Below, piece after piece: positions 45,807-55,928 of a stretch of 64,000 nucleotides of DNA. Position 1 is the first letter of the stretch, and every line of letters begins with the position of its first letter. This DNA is from Silurus meridionalis (lineage: Eukaryota > Chordata > Actinopteri > Siluriformes > Siluridae), in the NCBI RefSeq assembly GCF_014805685.1, contig NC_060890.1:17957000-18020999 (forward strand). The letters run 5' to 3'. The notes beneath the pieces are model-generated. The model was not told where the DNA came from. It made no database searches and saw only the letters and a program-made list of their open reading frames with translations. The position numbers were made by a program, and so were the translations under genes.

Positions 45807-48460
45807 AAAGAGAGTGAGAAATAAAATATAATTAAATGCACACAGTGCCCAAGATCAAAGTGGAACGTAGATATTTGAAGAACTGACATATATCCAGCCA
45901 ATTTGCAATTATTATTTTATTTTCTAAATGTCCAAATATTTCTGCATTAAAGCCTGCCAAAAATGTAAGCTAAATATAAAACATATTTACAAATGTTTCT
46001 TTAGCAGAAGACAAGTACATTTACATTACACAACAAACATATATGATTTCAGGTTTATCTTTCTAAATCAGATATCTGCATAAAGTATTTGATGCAATTT
46101 TGCAATATTCCTAGCTTCACAGTTACAAAGCAGAATGTTTCAAACGGTGCAATGTGGTCCGAAAAATAACCCAATGAGCACAGAGATGCTGAAAGACATG
46201 AAACAAATCTTTGCCAGTGGTAAATGTTTGTATTATATCCTCTATAGAGGCAGAAAAGTATACAATTGACTGCAAAAGTTTGTATTCCCATTGGTTTCCC
46301 AAGAAAAGATAGGCAGAGAGAAAAATATATATAATCATAAAGCCTCTAGAGTATTATAAATACATTCTAGAGTATTTAAATTATATTTTACTGTGATCTG
46401 CAGACACATTTGAATAAACAAGATCTGTGATTCAAGCCTAATGTATACAATTCTACAAAATTAGAACATTAGCTGTAATAGTACAAAAGTAGTAAATGTC
46501 CAGTCTGCATTCAGGTTCATGTCCCCATTATATTGCACATTATATTAGTAATATACGAAATAATAATAATACAAAATAATATACTAAAACTACTTAAATA
46601 TATTTACTGTTCACTTGCCACTGACAATTTCAAATCTGAGCATTATTAAAGTATAAAAATAGGTCTTTACTCTCTTTTATAGACATGATGGGAAAATAAC
46701 TTGTCTGTCCAAATATGTATACAACATTCACAATATATACAGTATATTTATACTTTATATAAATGAATTGTTGGTGAATGGTAAAACATAGCAAATCCTC
46801 TCCTTCACTTTCCTTAATATTCTGATAGTGAAAGTTTTTTTTTTTCGAACATAAAAGAAGTTAGAGACAGCTGAAGAGGTAAAAGATTGACATTTAAAGG
46901 GTAGTTATTCTTAATATATTTTTTTATCTTTTTTTCCTTTTCTTTTTAAATTATTCTTCTGACGTTATTTCCCCCATTGGGACGTCTTCTACTATAATTT
47001 CATTATATTTGTATCCGCTTTGTATCCGTTTTGTCAAAGGGTTTGCAAACTTTTGCACTCAACTGTAAACTTAATAAATATATAATATAGTTGGACACAA
47101 ACGTGCTAATGTAAACATAACCTATAACACTGTCTTCTTATGTTTAGGACAGTCCAGTGTATCCATTAGTATATCTGGTCAGATGGTGCTCACTGAGTAA
47201 AATTAACAATATTATACCTGTGCAGGACCATCTTTTTTTCCTTTCTTTTCCTTTTTTTTATTTTATATCTACTGAGCAATGCAAACGTCATTCATAATGG
47301 TTTTCTATGATGGTATTAGCATTAGTCTGAGATAACCCGTTGCATGCGCCATTAATAAAGTAGCATTCGTTTTCAGTTTTTCTCCAACATAATATTTGAT
47401 ACTATCAATAAACAAACATACAAGTAAATGAACTGTTTATTTGCTTTCAATATCTGCCTAAACACAGAATAGATTGTAGCTAGTGTTGGAGATAGGCTAG
47501 GTTTTGTGCTTGCTATGTGTATAGTGAAGGAGGAGGAGAGTGACAGCTCTCTGACTGCTGAGTGTGTGGGTGAGGTGTTTGCTAATCAATTTGGTTAACA
47601 CCTCTCCGTCCGCACAGTCATCTCCTTCGATTGAGATATGGGCAGGTGGTGGCTTTTTCCTTGTGTAGCTCAACATCTGATGTTTGTTTTTTTAAGTTAA
47701 GGGTCAGCTCTTCATAATGTGGCTGAAGCACTGGCTGGAATTTTGTTTCACATATAATGCCATTAACTAGGACTACACCTTGCTGCAGGCTCTTTTTTTA
47801 AACTTTCCAAAAAATCCCAAGAGTCGCTATAAATATCAGTTTTCTTATATGACCTATTTCTGTTCTTCCTTTCGTCAAAGTTTGAGAATAATTTTGATTG
47901 GACTGAAGACTGAAGAAATTTTTCAATGGTTACAAAGTGTTTCGTTTTGTTAAGCCAGGCCAAGGCTTTTGAGGAAAAGGTCTGGAGATCTATTAAGACC
48001 CGAAAAGGCTTGCCAGATGCCCCTCATAGGCCGCCAATCCATCTGGTGCCGGCTGTTGCCACAGTTGTCCTTTTTAAATATCACCAAACACAGTAAATGA
48101 TGTCTCTTTGGGTCAGTTTCATTGGTTTTCATAAGGATGTGGGTGTAAATTGACCACTCTTCTGTGAAGTCCCTTTGGGCAGCTATGATTACTGTATGCG
48201 ATCCAAATTGGGCTTTTTTGTATTTTTCTTCTGTCGCTTACAATCAAAGTATGAATCACAGTTGTCTGAGGTACCAGCTATCATTTAAACTTCAACATGT
48301 AGAGATCCTGCATTGTAGTAGTCGTTAGTAGTCATTTTTCCGTAAATCATTTAGTTTACAATTAATGAGGCTGTTAATTGGTTTTAAAACAAAGGCACAG
48401 AAAGATCAGATGAGGGGTAATGGAGCTGGGCTGTGGACCAGTATGTCCCAGAGAAAACCA
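44290..48460. other. COX7A2L-KCNG3 intergenic region, including KCNG3 3' UTR
   Basis: Very AT-rich. Holds a (GA)n array at 45755-45804. The block 47500-48460 is less AT-rich and lies just past the KCNG3 stop, so it probably includes its 3' UTR. No other gene is seen. Confidence 0.55.
45755..45804. repeat. (GA)n microsatellite
   Basis: About 50 bp of GA repeats. The poly-SL frame opposite it is an artefact. Confidence 0.93.
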
Positions 48461-48463
48461 ACA

Positions 48464-49109
48464 TCAGTTGAGAAACTCAGCAGAGAGACTTCGCACGCAG
48501 CGTGCTGAGCGGAATTTGAGTTCGTGGTAGCACTGCACAAAGCTGTGGTAGATAAAGGTAATTGGGAGAGCCAGGAGCACAATGCCACTCACAACACACA
48601 CACCACCCAGCACGCGACCCGGCATCGTGATGGGATACATGTCTCCATAGCCTACGGTGGTCATGGAGATAATAACCCACCAGCAGGCTGCCGGGATGCT
48701 GGCGTAGTCCTCATTGCTGCTTTCCAGGTCTAGCCCGTGCTCTAGAAGCTGAGCCAGAGCGCTGAAGATGGCCATGGCAACACACACGAACACCAGCAGC
48801 ATGACCATCTCACGGTAGCAGCGGCGCAGTGTCAGCCCCAGTGTCTGCAGACCAAGGAAGTGGCGTGCAAGCTTAATGAGCCAAAAGATGCGCATCATCC
48901 TCAGCACACGTAGTGTGACTCCTGCTCTTTGAAGCTGCGGGTTTTCCCCAGTAAGGGCCGTCATGGCCACTGATACATAGTAAGGCGTTATAGCCAGGAG
49001 GTCGATGATGTTCAAAGGCCGCCGTACAAACTCACATTTGTCCCTTGAGACAATGAAACGTACTATGCATTCGGCAGTGAACCAGCCAATGCATACCGCT
49101 TCAATGATC
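48464..49109 (-). CDS. kcng3: KCNG3 coding exon 2 with stop
   Basis: Begins with G completing Arg210, then IIEAVCIGWFTAECIVRFIV. It includes S2-S6 and the pore and ends ...SLSAEFLN, TGA at 48464-48466. The acceptor is ctgccag. Confidence 0.96.
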
Positions 49110-51570
49110 CTGGCAGAGAGAGAGATGACAAAGAGTAAGTGAGCAAACAGCAATGGTCACAATTCATGCTAATAGCACTACTGTCAGTTCCTTGACAGGT
49201 GATTATGTCTAATTTACAGCATTTAAAATGCAACCATGCACTCTGAGGATCATAAGTATAAATGTCATCATGCAGTTGATGTGTGCCTTTTAGACTTAAA
49301 ACAGCTACAGATGGAAAGCTTGATGCTGCTCAAAGATGAAAAAAAAGAGGGAAAAAAGTCTTTAAAACAACAATCCAGCTGAATTATTGTCATCTTTTAG
49401 TATATTTTATAGTCGTCAAATTGAATGATTTCGCAGGTCCATGGAATTGACGTACACATAAAAATATATAATGTCTGTATTAAATTATAATGTCTTATTA
49501 TTTATTATCTGATATTTGCCATGCCCCATCAATGCCATATGTCTGTCTACAAAAAAAAATAGACAATAGTAAAATGGCGGCATGCTGTAATAAAGAAACA
49601 ACATCAAGCTTCAGTGTGAAGAAAATGACAGTGTAGTAATGATGCATTTATTATATGCAAGTATTATTATTATTATTATATATATAAAAATGCATATTTT
49701 TCTGCTCACAAATGCCAGAGTATTAAAGAACCATAAACACTTTAGTTCTGAGCTAGCACAGGTAGTAGTATGAAGTACAATGATCCCAGAAAAGGCGTCA
49801 CTGGGGTAGTGTCCTTAACGGTCATTTACCTCAAAACAGACACATCCCGTACCTTTAAAACTCAGGTCATAATTAAAATTAATGTTAGACATACACTACA
49901 TTCACTTTTCCAGATTGAAGACACATTCATCCCACCACAGTGACCATCAATAATATTTAACAATGATGTCAAATTCGTATGATTTCTGCTCATACTCTCT
50001 TGACAACATGATGGCCACCATTACTCACACCATCTCTGGCATTTTTGGCATCATTCAAATTCACATGCATTACAAACACCAACACTTAAATGTACCCCCT
50101 GTAAGTGCCTCATAAACACACAGTGACACATATCTGACCTCGTGATACTGAAGGACATGGAATCAAGAATGCACAGGATATAAGAATGAGGACATACAAA
50201 TTGTCCAAACACATCAGTAAAAAAGAGAGAAATGCCAGTGAACATACAAGTTGGAAACAATGAGGGGAGAAACATTAGTCAGTGAAATAGAGTAACATGA
50301 CTTATTTCCTTTTAGGACAATCTGTCATCTTAGCTGAAATAAGGACATTTTTATGCTACTCATTACGCTTGGAACCATAAATACAAAGACATAAAATGCG
50401 CCATATTAGCATTTGATTTTCTTGCAGGTTTTATTGGATGCAAAGAAATATAAACCATCAGCTAAAGTCTGGTACTGTGTGTTTGGATAGAAAGAGAGAG
50501 AGGGAGAAAAAAAACAAGAGGGAGAGCGAGCATGCCTAATTATGTATAATTTAAAAGCAGGGAATTGGATTTGGACCAAACTTGCAGTGCAGTGCATGGT
50601 GATCAATAAAAACAGAAAACAAACTCTAAATCAAATGCTTTAAGTAAACGTGCTCTACCTGGGGTGCAAACATAAAATGATCAAGAATCTTGTAAGCAGG
50701 ATTTATGTTGCCCAAATTTATTCACTCTGCTGGCTTTTTTTCCCTGATCGATTAGTGATACTGGTAGACATCTCTGTTGATAATTATTTTGAAATGATGA
50801 AGGAACAGAATAGAAGCAGAACCACGACAAGAGTAAAAGCTCTAGAGGCTTTTGCTGATTCTTATATTATTAGTTACTTTCTAAACAGAAGGCATATCTG
50901 AATACAAATCGGTTTGTGGATGTGGATTCTTTTTTTATCTGCATCCAATGCATGTAACAATGGGTTTAATGTGTTAGAATCCAATGTATCTGACTTCTGC
51001 CTTTGCCTTGGAGTGACCACACGTGTCTATTTACATTATATCTATTTAACAGATCACTATTCCCTTTATACTACACTATATGTTTCTTTCCTAAGTTTTT
51101 TGGTGTGTATTTTGAGCGCGATTTCGCATGAACCACCTGTCTGATTTTGCACCAGTATAATCACGGTTCCTCACGTAGGATTTCTAGCGCCACCTATTGG
51201 GCAATAACGACATTTCCACGTCTCCAGCCTATTTTGCAGTCTATCGCTCCTTCCATAATTGTGTTTTTTAAACTTTTTATTATCATTATTCTGTGCAAAC
51301 GTGCACATTAATCATGCTTAATCAATAAATTAGTTTCGATTTTTTTTTAATTGCTGATTCAGGATTAAATGTAAGGATTACTGTATTGTGCCACAGTCTG
51401 TGGGCAGTATGCAAAGTCAATTTGTAGCTTATATAGAATATTTATATAAAACTTGTAGGTAGCATTTTGAGTGTTACGGATTGAGAAAGACAAACGAAAT
51501 GAAAAAATGTAACAACAGGAAATGTCACAATTTGGGAACAAGCATGGAGACAGGGACAAGACATTAGAAA

Positions 51571-51613
<43 letters not shown>

Positions 51614-52320
51614 CTTTAATTCCTTCAGCATTGCCCTTGATAACTTTTTCTACACTTCACTTTCGCTCTGATTCAGCTTCATTTGTTTTACCTGTGCTCC
51701 TCGACTGTGTTGTTCTTGGCTGTGTCCCAGTCAGGTAGGGTGCTGGCGCACAGGATGACCATGGAAATTATGACAAAAATCACAGAGACCGATGCGAGGA
51801 TCTGTGCGGCCACGGAGGACGCAGGCTCCTCGAAGGTCCGCCGCATGCGCTCGAGCCAGCCCGGGTTTGCGCCCTCCGCGCACGAGCCTCTCGCGTCCGA
51901 CTCCTCGTCGCCGGCTCGCGACTCCTCATCGGCCCGTCCGTCCTCCTCCGAGAAGTACGTGTACGTGTCGGACATGCGGTCGTCCAGGCGCCGCTGGCAG
52001 CAGAACTCCAGGTGCGAGCTCTCCAGCCCCCAGTAGATCATCTCGTTGTAGAAGGAGAGCTCGCACATCCGCGGCACGAAGCGCAACTTCCCTGAGCGCA
52101 CGTACAGCATGATGAACACAAACGCCTCGGAGTGACGGTCGAAGAAGAACTCGTTGCGCTCGCGGTCGTAGTCGTCGCACACCTCCAGCACCTCCTTTTC
52201 CGACGAGCAGCTGTGCAACCTGCTCACTCTCCTAAGAGGGAAATCCTTTATCACCTCTCGGGTGAACGCGTATTTGGTGCCGCCGACGTTCAAGATGCAT
52301 ATATTCTTGCCGAACTTCAT
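48464..52320 (-). CDS. kcng3: KCNG3 (Kv6.3) silent voltage-gated K+ channel subunit, complete, 2 coding exons
   Basis: Exon 1 (51692-52320) and exon 2 (48464-49109) join within Arg210 to give 424 aa (human about 436). Residues 6-110 form the cytoplasmic T1 tetramerisation domain (ILNVGGTKYAF, DYDRERNEFFFDRHSEAF). An acidic linker (125-148) follows. S1 is about 172-194, S2 211-230, S3 242-260 and S4 about 271-293 with R271, R277, R280, R283, K289 and R292. S5 is 311-333, the pore loop 349-368 with TTVGYGD (360-366) and S6 376-402. S6 has LPIT where conducting Kv1-4 channels have the Pro-X-Pro gate motif, as known for silent KvS subunits. Such subunits do not conduct alone and modify Kv2 channels at the plasma membrane. 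The single intron before S2 is the KCNG family position. Divergent from MTA3. Confidence 0.97.
49110..51691 (-). other. KCNG3 intron
   Basis: 2.6 kb AT-rich intron with a (CA)n array (51571-51610 as TG on plus). No nested gene is seen. The 83-codon plus frame at 50650-50901 has no supporting motif. Confidence 0.75.
51571..51610. repeat. (TG)n microsatellite in KCNG3 intron
   Basis: About 40 bp of TG repeats close to the exon 1 donor (about 80 bp away). Confidence 0.93.
51692..52320 (-). CDS. kcng3: KCNG3 coding exon 1
   Basis: Start codon at 52318-52320 (MKFGKNICILNVGG). Encodes T1, the linker and S1 through EEH plus AG of the Arg codon. The donor is ag|gtaaaac. Confidence 0.95.
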
Positions 52321-52543
52321 CTCGTCGTGGCTACAGGCGGATCTTACCTTTCTTATTCAGGTAAAAAGGTAAAAACGCGATCTTTTGGGTAACCATTGCA
52401 GTGCTGCGTGCACTTTTGGCATGGATTCGTTGCAAGAAAAGAGTTGCACAGCTTTTGGAGTGTTCGGGTTTTCAGGCATAGGAGCTCCGATCTTCTGCTT
52501 GTCTCTCCCATCCCATCCCACCCCATCCCAACTCCAGCTCGCT

Positions 52544-52591
<48 letters not shown>

Positions 52592-52640
52592 ATCACTCCT
52601 TCACCAGGTCTCGGTTCCCGCTACGCATATTTTACGCACT
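52321..52640. promoter_or_regulatory. Presumed KCNG3 5' UTR/promoter with (CT)n tract
   Basis: Upstream of the KCNG3 start codon lies a (CT)n array (52548-52588; GA on the transcript strand) and a repeated 'tcccatccca' tract (52505-52528). GAGA-like arrays are common near metazoan promoters. No transcription start can be defined. Confidence 0.4.
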
Positions 52641-53080
52641 AGGGGGAGGGGGAAGGGGGGCGTTCCCAGCAGGTCAGGCGTGACAAATGAATCAGGTGCT
52701 TTTCTAATCCTGCTTTAGTGACGCATTCAATCCCAGAGAACATCTTTGGTTTTATTTTTTTTTCTACCAAAAGTTTATCCTGTAGTTTATTATTAGGGGG
52801 GCACAAAGCCCAGGGTTTCATGAGCATATACTGTGTTTATATAAGTCGAGCAGGAAATTAATGAAGGGACGATTTCATTCAGTAACTATGTAAGTGTTGA
52901 CTCAGCACTGTGTGCCTTTTGTGCACCACAAACTCTAGTGGCTGTAGTTGCTCACTCAGTAATTGCTGAAACCCTTGTTTTATTTATTAAGTATATATTT
53001 TTTTATAAAGATATGTTATCAATCTATGAGAACCCTCACCTATTCTAAAAACCCTTGAAACACGTTTACGTTGATTATGA
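52641..53080. other. Intergenic, no feature recognised
   Basis: Part of the divergent KCNG3/MTA3 interval. Apart from G-rich and T-rich runs near 52640-52760, nothing is identifiable. Confidence 0.5.
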
Positions 53081-53081
53081 T

Positions 53082-53082
<1 letters not shown>

Positions 53083-53153
<71 letters not shown>

Positions 53154-53154
53154 G
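53083..53154. repeat. (GATA)n array, left half
   Basis: About 72 bp of GATA repeats ending at the boundary of the hAT-like element. Confidence 0.95.
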
Positions 53155-53451
53155 CAGGGCCAGTTCTAGACATTTGTTAGGTCAGTATACAGAAAAGATG
53201 GATTTTGTTTTTCATTACACACAATCTCTTTATGCATTCAGAGGGTGGGGACTCATTTAAATAGTGGTATTAACTAGTTACAATTCATGTCAGGTGGGTC
53301 AGAATTTGTATCTAATGGACAGAGAGTCTAGTCAGGCTGCCCATCTTGATTGGTGAACTAGTGTATAGGTTTGTTACAGTTATGGAGGCCACTCTTCCAA
53401 GCCGAAAGCCCTAGTCCAGTGCCTATACTGCCTATAGCTAGCGCCAGCCCT

Positions 53452-53452
<1 letters not shown>
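53155..53452. mobile_element. Non-autonomous hAT-like element inserted in a GATA array
   Basis: 298 bp with imperfect terminal inverted repeats: left cagggccagttctaga, right ctagcgccagccctg. The CAGGGCYGG-type end and subterminal 'aaagccctag' block resemble hAT elements of fish. GATA repeats abut both sides, so the 8-bp target duplication expected for hAT (gatagata) cannot be told from the array. No coding capacity. Confidence 0.6.
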
Positions 53453-53518
<66 letters not shown>

Positions 53519-53519
53519 G
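53453..53519. repeat. (GATA)n array, right half
   Basis: About 67 bp of GATA repeats in the same register class as 53083-53154. Confidence 0.95.
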
Positions 53520-53610
53520 GATATCACTTTATTGTTATTGCATAGTACAGGTACACAGCAACGAAATGCAATTTAGCATCTACCAGAAATGCAAACTGAC
53601 AAGTGCAGAT
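53520..53610 (-). mobile_element. L2-like LINE tail fragment, reverse
   Basis: Read on the minus strand it gives 'tttcgttgctgtgtacctgt actatgcaataacaataaag', the usual last bases of fish L2-like LINEs. Confidence 0.5.
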
Positions 53611-53927
53611 AAATATATAAATGTGATAGAAATATATGTGTGTAATGCACATTTACAATATGAGATATGTACAACTGAAAGTTATACACAATGAATATAG
53701 ATATGTAGAAAATCTAGGCTATAATGTGAATTTGCAGCTATTTACAGGTATAATTATTCAGAGATAATACAGCACACTTTATTCACTCGAATGCAAACAT
53801 GCAAAAAAGAGATGCAAATTAATTAGCATCTAGAAATGTATACACTTAGTAGCTAATATATTAGGAAAACATTAAAATCTGTGGACAGATTGTCAGCTGT
53901 GCTCTACTGTGCAGATCAGAGAGTGTC

Positions 53928-54062
53928 TCAGTAGTTAAAGTATCGCTATTACTGAAAAGAAAGGTTGTGAGTTTAATCCCAGCATCACCGAACTACTACT
54001 GCTGGGTCCTTGAGCAAGATATTGAACTCTTAGCTGCTGTTAACTGCTTTGGGAATAAATCA
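53928..54062 (+). mobile_element. tRNA-derived SINE, diverged
   Basis: The head is gtgtctcagtagttaaagta ... gtgagtttaatcccagc. The body is gggtccttgagcaagatatt. Confidence 0.6.
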
Positions 54063-54183
54063 AGAAAATAAAAACTTAATAAAATTCACCACAGGTCAGA
54101 TATAATTTGGGTGATAGATATTTTTCAGCATAGCAGTGACTCTGTTAGTTGTGTCCTGGAGCTGCTGTGAATGTGATCTATAA

Positions 54184-54290
54184 AGTCAAGTCAACATGGC
54201 TTTTATTGTCATTCCAATCATATGCAGTACAGTACACATTGAATTAAAAAACAAACGTTCCCCTAGGACCAAGGTGCTACATAAGACAAC
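54184..54290 (-). mobile_element. L2-like LINE 3' tail, reverse
   Basis: Contains aagtcaagtcaacatggctt ttattgtcattccaatcata, the reverse complement of the tail at 38565-38612. Confidence 0.6.
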
Positions 54291-54299
54291 ACAAATAAA

Positions 54300-55370
54300 C
54301 AAAAAATAACACAAAACTCAGAACTACACAAAACTAATTGGGGCAGGACATAAAGTGCACATGTGTGACATTTAGTGTAAAAATGAACGCCATAAGACAG
54401 TGAAACAGGAGACACAGTAATGCTGCAGCACCAACTAGTATAGTTCAGATTTGTGTTAGTGCAGATGGATTCGTCTGTATAATAATGAATAATGTGGATG
54501 TAAAGACTAAATAGTTTTAAGACAGCAATTTTGTGCAAACACAGTTTTGTAGTTAATGAGAATGTTTATTTGTGCTTCTGTGCATGTGTGTGAGTTTGTC
54601 TGTGTGTGAGTCCAGTTTATTCAAATGACTTGCAGAAATAAATCGCCCCACAGCCTGGATGTGAGGGAACGAATGCTTTAGCACCTTTTTTCCAGATGAC
54701 AGAAAAGTAAAGAGTGAATGTAAGGTGAGTGTGTGACGTCCAAGTAATTTCAAACAAGTCCTTATTTATCCATCTGATACTTAAATAACCTATGATGATA
54801 TTTTTGTTTGTTTGTTTGTTTCAGGCTGTGACAGATTCTTTTCAGAACTATAAGAACTTTAACCCGTTCAAAATACTTTTTCCATTATTAAGAGCACACT
54901 TATATTTACTCTAAAGGAAAAACAACAACAACAACAACAAAGATATGAAAGTAAGATTCTAGAAATGTATTCACTTAGTAGCCAGATTATTAGGAACACC
55001 TATGGACAGATACTGTAATCCAACCAGAAGCAGTGCATTAGTTATAAACGCACAGGAGAAAAGGAACATGTAACATGTAAATCGGAACATAAAATACATT
55101 TATCAGATGTGATTTGAGACTCAGCTGGATAATTAAGGTCTTACTACTTGGAAGTCTTATTTTGTTGGGAAATGCAGTGTCCTTAAGGGATGATATATTC
55201 GAGGCTGATGGAGCATCTGGTCTGACTGTAACTATAAGGTGAGCTTTGAAAGCTTTGAAAGCTCACCTTTATACTTGGCTCACCTGAGAAATGATGGATT
55301 ATAGGGAATAATGCTCAAGCAATGTACATTACAGTACTTCCTTTCACCTATAACTTACTGTACACACATA
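54300..55370. other. KCNG3-MTA3 intergenic remainder
   Basis: AT-rich, with a transposon-end fragment near 54970 (cttagtagccagattattag). No gene. Confidence 0.5.
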
Positions 55371-55375
<5 letters not shown>

Positions 55376-55454
<79 letters not shown>

Positions 55455-55478
55455 AGTCAGTCAGTCAGTCAGTCAGAG
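55376..55478. repeat. (GT)n followed by (CAGT)n, close to MTA3 exon 1
   Basis: About 78 bp of GT then six CAGT units, ending 212 bp before the MTA3 start codon. The VCVC open frames are artefacts. Confidence 0.95.
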
Positions 55479-55689
55479 AGTGTACCGAGCAAGGGGCTCT
55501 CCACTAACAAAAAAAAAAGAAACCCACGAAACGAGGGAGAGAAATTTAATGCTCATTTTGCGGTTTATCCCTCTTTTTATAACAGTCTGCAACGTTTAAA
55601 TAACTTATAATCCTTACATATTTTATTCACTTATTTATTATATTTTATTTAGTGTATGTTTGTTTTTTTACCACTCCGGGAGGGCAGAA

Positions 55690-55697
55690 ATGGCGGC
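55690..55697 (+). promoter_or_regulatory. YY1-type ATGGCGGC core overlapping the MTA3 start codon
   Basis: The initiator ATG plus the next five bases forms the YY1 core, in context gaaATGGCGGCC. YY1 sites fused to a start codon just downstream of transcription start are well known in vertebrate promoters. A second ATGGCGGC copy lies at 56403-56410 in intron 1. Binding is inferred. Confidence 0.5.
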
Positions 55698-55717
55698 CAA
55701 CATGTACCGGGTTGGAG
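55690..55717 (+). CDS. mta3: MTA3 coding exon 1
   Basis: MAANMYRVG plus one base. The start codon lies in gcagaaATGG. The donor is g|gtagg. Confidence 0.93.
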
Positions 55718-55894
55718 GTAGGCTGGCTGTTATAATCTGCGTTTCTGATTTCATGACTTTTGACTTGTATTTCTAATTTTAACAGGTATACGAATAACTT
55801 TATCAACACCCCAGAACAAAGCCCTTGAAATCAGTGTTTGGATTTTATTGCGAATTATTTTGGGATGTGTGTGTGAGGCCTTTTTAGCCGCACT

Positions 55895-55928
<34 letters not shown>

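Noticed and set aside
51792..52112. 106-codon plus-strand frame opposite KCNG3 exon 1
   Set aside because: High GC and strong codon bias of the KCNG3 exon produce open antisense frames; the product is Arg/Pro/Ser low complexity.
55311..55610. Open frame of 99 codons with poly-Val-Cys
   Set aside because: It is translation of the GT microsatellite; similar artefacts occur at 16556-17045, 33910-34113 and 51365-51631.
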